Origin: Apostichopus japonicus
Taxonomy: Eukaryota > Echinodermata > Holothuroidea > Aspidochirotida > Stichopodidae
Length of the DNA stretch: 64,000 bases
Direction: 5' to 3'
Assembly (NCBI RefSeq): GCF_037975245.1
Contig: NC_092567.1
Span: forward strand, 24,208,376-24,272,375
Part shown: positions 1 to 13,270 of the stretch, piece by piece
Layout of the letters: every line of letters starts with the position of its first letter
How positions within the stretch are numbered: the stretch's first letter is position 1
Notes under the pieces: generated by a model
The model's database searches: none
What the model saw: the letters and a program-made list of their open reading frames with translations, nothing else
What the model was told of the DNA's origin: nothing
Made by a program: the position numbers and the translations under genes

Positions 1-2800
1 TGATCGGAGAACAGTTTTATGCCTTCTCACCGCAGAAAACGATCTCTCATGAAGAATTCGTCGGCCCATCCTATGCAGCCTACCGCTCTGCCACCTCACC
101 GCCCAAAACAATTCGAACACCACCTCAATTTTGAAACTTTTCGGTCTGACAATTGAGATTTTTAGGCATTTTTTGCACGTGTAGCACGCGTGCACACTAT
201 AGTTCATTTGACGGAAAAGACACACCTGGCTGACTTGTAAGGATAACCGCCCTTCTGACGTCCTACATGTTTAAAATTGGCGTTTAATTTAATTATTTTT
301 TTTCTCTCTCTTTTTTTTCTCTTTTTTTATCTCTTTTTTTTCTATTTTTTCTTTTTTTTGGCCAAGAGCAGGGGGGTCCGGACCCCCTGGACCCCCCTGG
401 ATCCGCGCCTGAATTGATTACAAAATTTCATAACGATGCTAGCGTTCTATTTCGTTTACATTATTATCTCATATTAATTATATCCTTAACAAAGAATCAA
501 CGGACTTTATCCTCTCTACGAATTTACGAAGGCCAATTTGATAACATGTTTCTCAGCGAAAAATTATGACACATAAAAATATGATCTGTTACAATACTTT
601 GATAAAAGGGAGAATAAGCTTTAAAGGTTATGAACGTTAAAAAAACACAAACACAAGATCCCAGGTGTGTTTTACATTCAGACCGAAGACCCTATTGTTT
701 GTTCCATTGTTCAAAAACCACGTACCCTAACCTTAACAATACCCCATAACAATAGAATTATTTCGAGGATGTGGTGATTCTTTAGAAATCACATCCGAGG
801 GACTTGGAACCTTTTGTTTCAAGTCCTCGGTCAGAATACGAAACAAATGCACAAACGCGCACACACTCACACGCATGCAAGCACGCATGCAAGCACGCAC
901 ACACGCACGCGCACACACACACAAAAAAAAAACGTTGCCATGAATTTGTGGGACATAATTTTTCAATCCTGAACTCTATGATGGAATGGTGGCAAGAAAG
1001 AAAAAGTGAATATGACGACAACAAACAAACAAATTATTTACTCAGTTCGATATAGTTACTCCGAAGTGACAAAGAACTGAAGGAAACAAATATATAAGCT
1101 ATATTTTTAGATACGAAAACCTCCTTTTTATAAGTCTGGTTCCTAACATCAGATATGATGATATCTGCAGGCGTCTTTTCTGTCAAAACCATCTGTCAAA
1201 ATTATCTATACTGAGTGTACGTTACCTACAGTTTTCTAGGATATCCCTCAGAAAAAGACCACCATCCGCTTTTCCAAAGACACAGGTGAAGTTTCAACAA
1301 ACATTTTGAACGATGGTTTCCCCTCTATCATAATTCAATCACGTGCCAACAACTATACATAGTCAAAGAAAATTAAATACCATAGCGATCTCACCACCCT
1401 TTAAGGTCAGTCAAAAACAAAATTACCGACTATATGCCCTACCTGTTGTACTTGCTTCATTTCCCAAAGAATTACAGAAAATTCTGGTGCATCATTAATT
1501 TCGATTTTTTTTTGACAACTTGAGATGATCAGCAGAGGCGTACAGCTTTATAAGTGTCTCATCGCACAGGGGCCCCCCTGTGAAGAATTTGGACAGTTTT
1601 TGTTTGTTTTTAGGACAGAATTTAGACAGAAATGATTCTCACTCTTATAATCAGAATATCAAATGTTCGTTATAGCATGGAAGTTATTCTGCTATCGTTA
1701 TAGATAATGTCACGTAAACATTGGATGTTTTCTTTAACGACGTCCTTCCCACCAATCTGGCAAGCTGTGTTTTAACAGGTTCTCCTTCATACAGTTGTTG
1801 ACAGACATTACCTTGTTTTTTTCATATCCTATTTTTGAGATCGTTTTGGTCCTATTCGTTTTGGATTCTTTCTCCTTCTCGAGTGGTGTAAAGGGGCCCA
1901 CGTGTGTGTTTGTGGGGGTGGGGGGGAGGTGGGGTCGTGGAGGGGCATGAGGACATACATTTGTAATACGTTACATATACATTAACACGTATGGTATGAC
2001 TATATATGATTAGGGCACAAGCATACACTGATGTAGATTTTCTATCAAGATTAATATTCGACATCAAAACCTTTTCGTTTCTCACTGCTTCATTTTTCTT
2101 ACATGTTCCAATATTTATTAGTTTAACGGATAAGGTCACATCATACTTTTGAAATAGTTCATAACTAGGTTACAGACACACAGACCACATGTTTCCAAGA
2201 CCCTTCAATTAAGTAATCGATGTTTAGCCATTTTATTTACCCTGTTCATCTACATAGCATAAATCGGGTTTTACTGCTCTTGTTTTCTGCTTCTTGACCG
2301 TAAAGAGTGTGTACGCATAACCTGGCTGTACTGATACACAATTGACTAAGCGCGGTGATCAATGTGCGTACTCAGGAACATAACACCAGCTAGAGTAAAA
2401 AGTCACTTGAAGTGCATAAACGATAAAATTCATCAAAACATATTGAAAGAAACGTTGTGAAGAGATAGGCAGATAGGTGGAGAGAGAGAGATAAAAATAC
2501 AGAGAGATGGGTGGAGAGAGAGGTGGAGAGAGGGGCCGGCGGAATTGGAGGGAGGGGGGGGGGGCGAAATAACATAAATTTGCCTGGATAGCTTCGTAAT
2601 ACCTACACAATAAGACTGACCACCGCAAACATGGACATATAATTCATGATAGACGGACATGCATTTGAACATTAACGTCACACTGACTGATGTTAAATGT
2701 CAAAAGCCAACTTTTTTTTGAAAACATTGACAGTAACAAACAAAAAACAAACAAACATATTCTATAATGCTAATAACATCTGACAGACGTTTGCACACTT
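1..2800. other. No gene seen; low-complexity tracts
   Basis: T/C-rich 296-360, then a GC palindromic patch (ggtccggacc and CCCCCTGGACC) at 368-405 that resembles the end of a MITE whose start may lie outside the window. (CA)n-rich 845-925. A G-rich run lies near 1912-1935 and a GA-rich tract at 2459-2565. Open frames here are short and low-complexity. Confidence 0.6.
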
Positions 2801-2809
2801 TATATAGGA

Positions 2810-3200
2810 GGATTATACCGTATACCGATGTAATAAGCCGATAGAGGGTTCTTGTTTACAAGATGTCTACCTTATAGTGTGTTGCTTTAATTAGTATAAT
2901 AGTTTACCATACTACCGGTATACCGGTATTATATGCCGCTGAAAGGTTCTTGTTTACATGATGTCTACCCTATAGTGTGTTGCTTTAATTAGTATAATAG
3001 TTTACCATACTACCGGTATACCGGTATTATATGCCGCTGAAAGGTTCTTGTTTACATGATGTCTACCCTATAGTGTGTTGCTTTAATTAGAATAATAGTT
3101 TACCATACTACCGGTATACCGGTATGATATGCCGATGAAAGGTTCTTGTTTACATGTTGTCTACCCTATAGTGTGTTGCTTTAACTATTTAACTATATAA
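2810..3200 (+). repeat. 98-bp tandem repeat flanking the satellite (left block)
   Basis: The marker ggttcttgtttaca recurs at 2847, 2945, 3043 and 3141, exactly 98 bp apart. Each unit holds CTATAGTGTGTTGCTTTAA and ends in the palindromic ACCGGTATACCGGT motif plus one 24-bp-like piece, GTTTACCATACTACCGG. The same unit reappears after the minisatellite at ~6165. Confidence 0.9.
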
Positions 3201-3212
3201 GTAGTTTACCAT

Positions 3213-6142
3213 ATACCGGTATAATAGTTTACCATACTACCGGTATAATGGTTTACCATACTACCGGTATAATAGTTTACCATACTACCGGTATAATAGT
3301 TTACCATACTACCGGTATAATAGTTTACCATACTACCGGTATAATAGTTTACCATACTACCGGTATAATAGTTTACCATACTACCGGTATAATAGTTTAC
3401 CATACTACCGGTATAATAGTTTACCATACTACCGGTATAATAGTTTACCATACTACCGGTATAATAGTTTACCATACTACCGGTATAATAGTTTACCATA
3501 CTACCGGTATAATAGTTTACCGTGCTACCGGTATAATAGTTTACCGTACTACCGGTATAATAGTTTACCATACTACCGGTATAATAGTTTACCATACTAC
3601 CGGTATAATAGTTTACCATACTACCGGTATAATAGTTTACCATACTACCGGTATAATAGTTTACCATACTACCGGTATAATAGTTTACCATACTACCGGT
3701 ATAATAGTTTACCATACTACCGGTATAATAGTTTACCATACTACCGGTATAATAGTTTACCAAACTACCGGTATAATAGTTTACCATGCTACCGGTATAA
3801 TAGTTTACCATACTACCGGTATAATAGTTTACCATAAACCGGTATAATAGTTTACCATACTACCGGTATAATAGTTTACCATACTACCGGTATAATAGTT
3901 TAACATACTACCGGTATAATAGTTTACCATACTACCGGTATAATAGTTTACCATACTACCGGTATAATAGTTTACCATACTACCGGTATAATAGTTTACC
4001 ATACTACCGGTATAATAGTTTACCATACTACCGGTATAATAGTTTACCATACTACCGGTATAATAGTTTACCATACTACCGGTATAATAGTTTACCATAC
4101 TACCGGTATAATAGTTTACCATACTACCGGTATAATAGTTTACCGTGCTACCGGTATAATAGTTTACCATACTACCGGTATAATAGTTTACCATAAACCG
4201 GTATAATAGTTTACCATACTACCGGTATAATAGTTTACCATACTACCGGTATAATAGTTTACCATACTACCGGTATAATAGTTTACCATACTACCGGTAT
4301 AATAGTTTACCATACTACCGGTATAATAGTTTACCATACTACCGGTATAATAGTTTACCATACTACCGGTATAATAGTTTACCAAACTACCGGTATAATA
4401 GTTTACCATGCTACCGGTATAATAGTTTACCATACTACCGGTATAATAGTTTACCATACTACCGGTATAATAGTTTACCATACTACCGGTATAATAGTTT
4501 ACCAAACTACCGGTATAATAGTTTACCATGCTACCGGTATAATAGTTTACCATCTTACCGGTATAATAGTTTACCATCTTACCGGTATAATAGTTTACCA
4601 TACTACCGGTATAATAGTTTACCATACTACCGGTATAATAGTTTACCATACTACCGGTATAATAGTTTACCATACTACCGGTATAATAGTTTACCATACT
4701 ACCGGTATAATAGTTTACCATACTACCGGTATAATAGTTTACCATACTACCGGTATAATAGTTTACCATACTACCGGTATAATAGTTTACCATACTACCG
4801 GTATAATAGTTTACCATACTACCGGTATAATGGTTTACCATACTACCGGTATAATAGTTTACCATACTACCGGTATAATAGTTTACCATACTACCGGTAT
4901 AATAGTTTACCATAAACCGGTATAATAGTTTACCATACTACCGGTATAATGGTTTACCATACTACCGGTATAATAGTTTACCATACTACCGGTATAATAG
5001 TTCACCATACTACCGGTATAATAGTTTACCATACTACCGGTATAATAGTTTACCATACTACCGGTATAATAGTTTACCATACTACCGGTATAATGGTTTA
5101 CCATACTACCGGTATAATAGTTTACCATACTACCGGTATAATAGTTTACCATACTACCGGTATAATAGTTTACCATACTACCGGTATATTAGTTTACCAT
5201 ACTACCGGTATAATAGTTTACCATACTACCGGTATAATAGTTTACCATACTACCGGTATAATAGTTTACCATACTACCGGTATAATAGTTTACCATACTA
5301 CCGGTATAATAGTTTACCATACTACCGGTATAATAGTTTACCATACTACCGGTATAATAGTTTACCATACTACCGGTATAATAGTTTACCATACTACCGG
5401 TATAATAGTTTACCATACTACCGGTATAATAGTTTACCATACTACCGGTATAATAGTTTACCATACTACCGGTATAATAGTTTACCATGCTACCGGTATA
5501 ATAGTTTACCATGCTACCGGTATAATAGTTTACCAAACTACCGGTATAATAGTTTACCATGCTACCGGTATAATAGTTTACCATACTACCGGTATAATAG
5601 TTTACCAAACTACCGGTATAATAGTTTACCAAACTACCGGTATAATAGTTTACCATACTACCGGTATAATAGTTTACAAAACTACCGGTATAATGGTTTA
5701 CCATACTACCGGTATAATAGTTTACCATACTACCGGTATAATAGTTTACCATGCTACCGGTATAATAGTTTACCAAACTACCGGTATAATAGTTTACCAT
5801 ACTACCGGTATAATAGTTTACCATACTACCGGTATAATAGTTTACCATACTACCGGTATAATAGTTTACCAAACTACCGGTATAATAGTTTACCATACTA
5901 CCGGTATAATAGTTTACCATACTACCGGTATAATAGTTTACCATGCTACCGGTATAATAGTTTACCAAACTACCGGTATAATGGTTTACCATACTACCGG
6001 TATAATAGTTTACCATACTACCGGTATAATAGTTTACCATACTACCGGTATAATGGTTTACCATACTACCGGTATAATAGTTTACCATACTACCGGTATA
6101 ATAGTTTACCATACTACCGGTATAATAGTTTACCGTGCTACC
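3213..6142 (+). repeat. 24-bp minisatellite array, about 120 copies
   Basis: The unit is AATAGTTTACCATACTACCG plus GTAT, repeated nearly perfectly for 2.9 kb. Because 24 is a multiple of three, it stays open in several frames and gives artificial 8-residue repeat proteins. Recurrent variants include ccataaacc (a 1-bp deletion, at 3832, 4191 and 4910), ccaaactacc, ccatgctacc and ccatcttacc. Each unit carries the self-complementary TACCGGTA. Confidence 0.97.
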
Positions 6143-6345
6143 GATATACCGGTATAATATGTCGATGTAAGGATCTTGTTTACATGTTGTCTACCCTATA
6201 GTGTGTTGCTTGAACTATTTAACTATATAAGTAGTTTACCATACTACCGGTATAATAGTTTACCATAAACCGGTATAATAGTTTACCGTGCTACCGGTAT
6301 ACCGGTATATATGATATGCCGATGAAAGGTTGTAGCATTCATGAT
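6143..6345 (+). repeat. 98-bp repeat, right block
   Basis: After the 24-bp array the ATGTCGATG..ggatcttgtttacatgttg unit returns, with CTATAGTGTGTTGCTTGAAC, a few more 24-bp pieces (including another ccataaacc at 6263) and a final ACCGGTATACCGGTAT. This is the other side of the interrupted 98-bp array. Confidence 0.85.
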
Positions 6346-6349
6346 GTTT

Positions 6350-7521
6350 ATAGAACATGGTCAGGTTCATCTCTAGACAGAATCACGATTTCGTTCCTGC
6401 TGAGCGTCAATTCAGATAATCCATTTCAATTACATATTGATTCATTTAGACATAGCAGATATCAACGCACAATAAACTAGAGACTCAATATATACTCTTG
6501 TACGAACATCGTCACATCTCATATATAAACCGAAGGTCTTTACAAAATGACGTCATCACACAGTTTCTAGGTGTATCTTTATGTTAATCATAACTTAACG
6601 TTACATTTAACTGGCTTGCATTTACTCACACGATTATTAAAGTAAGGTTTGCACTCTAGTGAAACATTCACAAATGCAAATTTTTCAATATAAATTTTTC
6701 ACTGAGCAGCACTGTAAAAGTCGAAATTGCAATGCAAATATAATGTAAAAGGGTTGGTCCGAAAACTTTTAGACCCACGATCCAGGATCTTCCGTATGGT
6801 TTTGGCCAAGCCCCCCCCCCCCCCACCCCTCATAATCAGACTCAGAATGCATGAAATAAGCCGATGAGAATTACTCCTGTCTTTTCGACCTATTATAAGA
6901 CAGGTTCCTGCCCAAAGTTAAATCAGTCGGGGTCAACCCCTTCTCCCACACCTGTAAAATCCCGTGTACCTCACCGTAGCAATCTGTCCCTGTGGATTCA
7001 GTCCCCTGTACGTCCTAAAAGAAATAAATAAACCAATAATAGGAAGAAAAATGTTTGTCTATAAAAACGTCGCTCAGCTGATGCTTGGATTCTAAGATTT
7101 GTATATTTGAAGCGGAAGAGAAACGCCCTCTTTATTTTTTAAAAGAAAAACCAGATAATAATTGCAAACAAGAAGGCAACGTTTTGATCGCATGCTAGAC
7201 TAATGCCATGTGTGATGGGGTGTAACCATGGCAACATTACATGACGTCTAGTAATTACTGAAAGACACACGGTTATGTTCAATGACGAACGATCCCGCCT
7301 CTCCTCTGTCTCACCCGCCCCTGCCCCCTGCCCGTCCTACGTGGCTGATCCTATTTTCAATGACCTCATATGAAGCTCAAACAGCGTTGAAATGTGTAAA
7401 ATAGGGCAATGTACGTCACAAGACTACCCCACGTACCTGGTGTTGTTCGTTTCAGATTCATTTCAACTCTAAAAGTATAATATATATATATAACATATAT
7501 AATATATAATATATATATATC

Positions 7522-7568
<47 letters not shown>

Positions 7569-7830
7569 TTATTTATTTATGTATTTATTTTGAGAAATAA
7601 ATAACAAATCTTCACCTGTTACTATACACGTATTTGGTTCCTTTACCCGGGTACATCATTATAGTGCTTGTAATACGCACACATTGCGACACGTTCGTTG
7701 TGTCTCTAGACATTATTTTTAGCGGTACTGAACAAATGTTCAAAAACAGAATCAATCAACAGAAGTAAACGTCAGTTTCTGGGGCGACTGCAAGTAAAGT
7801 TTGATATGTTGTATAAGATCGCTAAAACTT
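6350..7830. other. No gene seen; (TA)n near 7481-7575
   Basis: Unique-looking AT-rich sequence with a C-run at 6812-6826 and an interrupted (TA)n tract at 7481-7575. No open frame with exon-like boundaries was found. Confidence 0.5.
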
Positions 7831-7836
7831 GCACTG

Positions 7837-8219
7837 CAGTGGCGGAGCGTCCATACAGTCAGGGGGGGGCGTATGCCCCCCTGACGGACTCAAATGGACT
7901 GCTGGCGCCCTTTTCAGCTCTTTACCACATTTTACTAATTCGCGATTATTGACTTTTTTTCATAGCGCTCTCATCTACCTATTGACATTTGTCACATTTT
8001 GTTGGTGTAATTTTCGATTACACCTATTTATTCTTCGTTTATCTGCAAATTAGCCAGGCTCGGAAAGGGTCATTTCCGGCGATCTAGGGAGTATCTTTAC
8101 TCAAAAAGTTTATGTACGCTACGCGTTAACCTGTGGTGGCGCTCCGCCTAGATAGTGTCGAAAGCGCCCCTACAGACCATTCTCGCCCCTCCTGACCAAT
8201 ACCCCTAGCTCCGCCACTG
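7837..8219 (+). mobile_element. hAT-like MITE, CAGTGGCGGAGC family, copy 1
   Basis: Starts and ends with the inverted repeat CAGTGGCGGAGC. Flanks ttgcactg (7829-7836) and tggcactg (8220-8227) match at 7 of 8 bases, a slightly decayed 8-bp target duplication. Near the left end is a G/C-rich hairpin (cagggggggg...ccccctgac). It contains the shared module at 8061-8156. No transposase frame. Confidence 0.85.
8061..8156 (+). repeat. Shared internal module, copy A
   Basis: Runs from CGGAAAGGGTCATTTCCGGC to GGTGGCGCTCCGCC..GATAGT. It matches five other copies in this window. The 3' half can form a hairpin around GCG..AACCTGTGGTGGCGC. Confidence 0.85.
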
Positions 8220-8271
8220 TGGCACTGCTATCATTCCAGGTTACTGTTGTTCTGAGTGAGAGTCGTGCAGC

Positions 8272-8842
8272 CATTTTGGGACAATTTCTTAATGCTAATT
8301 TCTCTCTAAACATGTCCTCCTATATCATCATTCAAAGCACTCGTATTGACAATACAAACAGTTTCAAACCGTTCTCTGATAGCAACAGTATATCCATACT
8401 GCTCATACTCACACTACGAATGCTCTGAAGCGGGACATGACAGTACAGTATAGAAAATATTTGTCCCAACTGGATAAGTCGTGGGCTGTTAATTTGTTTG
8501 TTTGTAAGATTAAGGAGAAAAGTTGTTAGCATTGGCATACACCCAGTTGGGACAATTTTATTCTATACTGTAGTGTTTGAATACTGGCTGTTTGAATGAC
8601 TGCCAACATGCATATGCATGAATCTGTCTTACGCCAGCAACCAGTTGGGACAATTTCTTAATGATAATACCAGGCTAAACTGTACTCCAATATCATGCTC
8701 TCAACGCACTGGTATTGTCAGTACAAACTGTTCCTAACATTGATCTAATAGAAACATGATATTCATACTGCTCGTACTGACAATACGCTTGCTCTGAGCG
8801 GGACGTATACCACTACAGTATAGAATAAAATTGTCCCAACTA
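8272..8842. mobile_element. Cluster of CAGTTGGGACAA-ended MITEs
   Basis: Two ~200-bp related copies (about 8275-8480 and 8643-8842) share TTGGGACAATTTCTTAATG at the left and ATTTGTCCCAACT at the right, with a third end at ~8546 (CAGTTGGGACAATTTTATTC). Internally both carry a GTATTGACAATACAAAC-type segment and GCTCTGA-GCGGGAC. Target duplications were not clear. Confidence 0.65.
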
Positions 8843-8863
8843 GATGCATTCAGAGGGAGAATT

Positions 8864-9363
8864 CCACGAGACCGAGGGTCCGCGAGACCGAATGTCCGCG
8901 AGACCGAATTTCCGGGAGCCGATAGTCCGCGAGACCGATGGTCTATGGATGGTCCATCGATCGTAACTAGACTTTTCATTAGAGGGGCTTCAGAGGGGGT
9001 CAAAGAGATTGACAATGGGGGCAATATTGTTTAAAATAGGGTATCGCTATATCTAATTATTAAGTTATATTGTATTCTAAAATTTCATTTGGGGCAGCAG
9101 GGGGGGCGAGACTTTTGAGAGCGGGGGCTTTCGCCCCCTGCAACCCCCCTGGTTACGCCACTGGTGGAGGCCTAGTACCAATGCAAGCCGCCCAGCCCCT
9201 TGCGCAAGTCACTGGTATCCACTATGAAAAGAAATGGCTGTAACTTCTTTTTAATTATTATCGGTAGTAATATTTGTCTTACCACTATTATAGGCCTAGT
9301 ATAATAGTTTCGGTCTCGCGGGGCTTCGTAATAGTTTCGGTCTCCCGGACCTTCGGTCTCGTG
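8864..9363. mobile_element. Inverted-repeat element with subterminal GAGACCGA repeats
   Basis: The left end holds tandem CGCGAGACCGA-type units (8864-8945). The right end holds the complement, TTCGGTCTCGCGG and TTCGGTCTCCCGGACCTTCG (9309-9363). The ends pair as CCACGAGACCGA...TCGGTCTCGTGG. Inside, a second element end (CTGGTTACGCCACTGG, ~9149-9165) suggests a nested insertion. Confidence 0.6.
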
Positions 9364-9369
9364 GCCTGT

Positions 9370-11270
9370 AACCCATTCAGAATGTCGGAATTTGGAACCT
9401 GCCCTTGCAGGGTGCCCTGTGTACAATGAACCAAGGTTCAATGAATTGCTATAGTTTCCTATCGCTATCGTACCCATCTGAGTGCAGTTCGATGGTTGAC
9501 ATCACTATTCGAATTTCTGAATATTGGATATGTCACAAAATTCGATATTTGATACCTTAAATCTTAGACGTTTAATCCGAGATATGATCATTATTTAATT
9601 AAAGGTATCATATACATTCATTTACAGCCATCTGTTAATAACTTGACTGATATCGTCAAATATGAGATAGATATCAACGAAGTAGTCTATTTGATTTTTT
9701 TCAGACACCGGAATATCCAGATAAATTAATGTGACAGGTGTAACGTCTTTAAGGGGAGAGAGGGAGTTGATATAAACCGTAAGTGTTTGCATGTGGTGTT
9801 TACTTATGTGACAACAGGGAAATTGTAATTTCAGACACCTACGAAAACAGCCCAGCAAGGTGCTTTAACTTAGATATAATTTCATTTTTTGTTTCTCGAT
9901 ACAGACAATATGCCAAGATCTACAGACGTATTTCATGGAATTGATCAGTAAAAGGTTACATGACATTTCATTCCCAATAGTCCAAGTTTCGAGAAAAAAA
10001 ATTATTCCCGATTTCTCCACCTGTTGTGTGGGGTGATGAGCTTTTGGTACTGCTAATATGAGCAATGCAGACTATATCGCTGCTTCATTCACTGCTGGCC
10101 TTAATGTTGATTGTAACCCGTTGTTATATGTACTACAATAATTCAACCAAAAGATCTTCTGTAAAATTTCATATTCAGAACAGAGCATGCGTGGAAGACA
10201 TTACCCCACCTTTTTATAATTTGTAGTATACGTTATAAACATGTCATTTGAGAAAAATTAAAAACTAATGTTTTCCAATTGAGTTTTTGTGTTGCAACTG
10301 AGGAACAGATCTAATGGTCTGCGCAGTAGACTATATAGTTTAGTTTAGTAGCAAAAAAGGAATCCGGAGGGACACTCAAGTCCCCATAAAGGACCCTATA
10401 GGAGAGAGAAAAAACTGAAGACACAAACACTCAGACCCGATTACAAACACTCAGACCCTGTCACTGTTATTGATGAACCTCAGCTGCATGTTTAAAGGGG
10501 TTTACTCAAATATTTAAAGGGGTATACAAGAACAACCTGGGCTGACATATATCAGTGTTTTTGTAACGGTCTACAAAATATAATTAATTTTGTGCCTAAA
10601 CTCATCCTTTTTAAACACCAATCAATTAAGTCATGGACAATGAGAGCATAATCGAACTTTAAAATCACATGTTGACGACCCGTTTATGGTGCGCCGAGTG
10701 CGCCATTAGTCATGAAATCGATATATGTCAAATCAAATTGACCTATGTAATATTCCCGTGCTCTGATTGGATAATAAACGACATCTAATGTGCCATAAGT
10801 TCTGGAATCGACATATGTATCATGAATTAAATTGACGTATGTAGGGTTTCTCGTTCTTTCATTGGACGACCAGTGTCACGTGTTGTTTGATAATGTTCTG
10901 ATTCACGATTAAACAGAACTGAAAACCATGTTATCAGAGGTGGGAATCTTCTTTTTCACGGGAATGTTCGCTACGAGGGGTACATTATACTTTGTATTCC
11001 CCAAACTCAACACGACAACGACGAAAATAAACGTACCCATGTACAAAACGGGATGAGATATGAGTTAGCTAGTCCCCTTACTGACCTATTAATAGACCTC
11101 GGGGAAACAAAGACACCAGAGACAAGCACATATACTTGATATTACACATAACAGTGACATTCCTCAACCCACACCTCAAGTAGGAGGGGTAGTGTGAAGA
11201 ATTCAGGTTTAAGGTTTTACTTACGTTGAACTCGAACTTGAAATTTCCACGATCAGCGACAATATGGTAA
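9370..11270. other. No gene seen
   Basis: AT-rich sequence with a short duplicated ACAAACACTCAGACCC at ~10420-10460 and two related segments around 10700-10850 (cgccattagtcatgaaatcg and gccataagttctggaatcg). No supported exon. Confidence 0.5.
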
Positions 11271-11279
11271 TACTCTTTT

Positions 11280-11900
11280 GGTTTACCGACTATGGAGTCA
11301 CTCTTACCGACTATGGAGTCACTCTGACCGACTAAGGAGTCACTCTTAACGACCATGGAGACACTCTCAATGACTATGGAGTCACTCTTACCGACTATGG
11401 AGTCACTTCTTACCGACTATGGAGTCACTCTTACCGACTATGGAGTCACTCTCACTGACTATGGAGTCACTCTTAACGACCATGGAGACACTCTCAATGA
11501 CTATCGAGTCACTCTTACCGACTATGGAGTCACTCTCACTGACCATGGAGACACTCTCAATGACTATGGAGTCATTCTTACCAACTAAGGAGTCACTCTG
11601 ACCGACTATCGGGTCATTCTAACCGACTATGGAGTCACTCTTACCGACTATAGAGACACTCTTACCGACTATCGAGTCACTCTTAACGACCATGGAGACA
11701 CTCTCAATGACTATGGAGTCATTCTTACCGACTATCGAGTCACTCTTACCGACTATGGAGTCACTCTGACCGACTAAGGAGTCACACTTACCGACTATGG
11801 AGTCACTTCGTATCGACTAAGCAGTCACTCTTACCGACTAAGGAATCATTCTTACCGACCACCGAGTCACTCTTACCGACTATAGAGATACTTTTACCGA
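11280..11900 (+). repeat. 21-bp minisatellite (GACTATGGAGTCACTCTTACC)
   Basis: About 29 diverged copies of a 21-bp unit built on ACTATGGAGTCACTCTTACC. Subfamilies differ by gaccatggagacactctcaa and gactaaggagtcactctgac. Seven codons per unit keep frames open, which explains the short DYGVTLT-like frames. Confidence 0.9.
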
Positions 11901-12601
11901 CCTTACAAAATTGCGAAGGAGACCGCGGATTGCAAAGTCGGTGATGACTATAATCCGGATAAAAAGAATTGGTAATTACTATATTACGGTTAGATTCGTT
12001 CAACACGGCAGCATACAGAAACGTTGTAATCAAAGACGATGCCAAAAGAAAACAAGAGAAGAACAGGAAAGAAAAGAGAAAGCCAATAGGTCACACATCT
12101 GGAGTCCATGCATGCTAAGTTCTTCAATACCGCCCTCATTACTTTCGGGGAAACATTTAATGGGCATACTCCTATTAGAGTCTATATCAATCTGCTCGAT
12201 TGTTCTCCTGTTTCAGGAAAAGTGCCAAAAAGCAGCAGGAGAACATCTTTTGTGACCTGTTATCAATCATAATCTAGTGTTTTGTGGCTTGCATGTTGAA
12301 GAGCATGAATGGAAGTACATGTGGTGAGAAAATTGGGTCAATTGAGGCAATTTTAGGCCCCTTTAGGCCTCCCAGGAGCAGCGTAGGAAATTTGTTTACC
12401 ACTGAGTGAAGAGGTTTGTTTACAAGTGACGAAAACTTCCGGCTCGGATAGCAAAAAATTTTCACGGTCATGGTACGGAAAATTGATGGTGCCATGAAAG
12501 GCCAACTTGTCAGCTATCCGGTGATGGGTAACGTTAAGCTAGTGAAAACTTCTATCTAGACTTAGAGACCACATTACTTTTTTGATTTAGTGTGTAAGTC
12601 A

Positions 12602-12857
12602 ATGGGGCTTTTAATGGGCGTATGCTACCTTCAAACTGTAGTTTTATTCTCTTTCTTAGTCAAAGGAGACGATAGGTTAGAAGGGAATAGGGGCTACAAA
12701 ATCATGGAGCAAATGCCCTTAGCTGTCATTAATTCGGGATCTTATAATGGGACAATATTTATACATGAACTTTGTGGATCCTTTCATGAAATGAATAAAC
12801 CACTGCCTGCTGCAACCAGGGCGTTTCCATTAGCACAGAGAGACAGAGTAAATGAAG
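12602..12857 (+). CDS. Orphan first-exon candidate with signal-peptide-like start
   Basis: From ATG 12602 an open frame begins MGLLMGVCYLQTVVLFSFLV, a good signal-peptide profile, followed by KGDDRLEG and about 60 further residues. A possible donor (AATGAAG|GTATGG) lies near 12857. No further exon was found before the transporter gene on the other strand. I recognise no family. It could be a chance frame, a gene relic or the first exon of a gene with short exons. Confidence 0.2.
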
Positions 12858-13270
12858 GTATGGCGTGCTTTGCCTTTATTTTTGTTTTCAAAAGTTGCTC
12901 AAGAGAACGACCAATTTTGTTATAGCAACCCATTACCCCTCCCCCCCCCCTCAACTCTTCGACACACATACCACCATGCACCATACCCAGCCCTCTTCTT
13001 CGCTATGAAAACTTTGATTTGATCGTTGCATAAGCCAAGGTTAACTCCTTAATTTAGACTGAACTAAAAGAAAGACAAAAACACTCAATTATGTTCGTAA
13101 GCGTGTATAAAATACCCTCTACATCGTAGTCAAAATAAATACAACACCATAACTATTTGAAAATGTAAATTGCAATAGCCCCATCGATTTTTACATTGAC
13201 GTTATATTGCCAAAGAAACGAAACGTACATATTAGGTTTCAGAAATCACTGCCTTTACAATTCGCAACTA

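Noticed and set aside
3206..6157. Long open frames encoding 8-residue repeats (VNYYTGSM and VYHTTGII) on both strands
   Set aside because: They follow from a 24-bp (3n) tandem repeat without stops; they occur on both strands and break wherever a unit loses one base.
2847..6345. CRISPR-like array
   Set aside because: Units are contiguous with no unique spacers, and the genome is clearly eukaryotic.
11280..11900. DYGVTLT-type repeat protein
   Set aside because: The 21-bp minisatellite keeps frames open; no start context, splice sites or codon bias.
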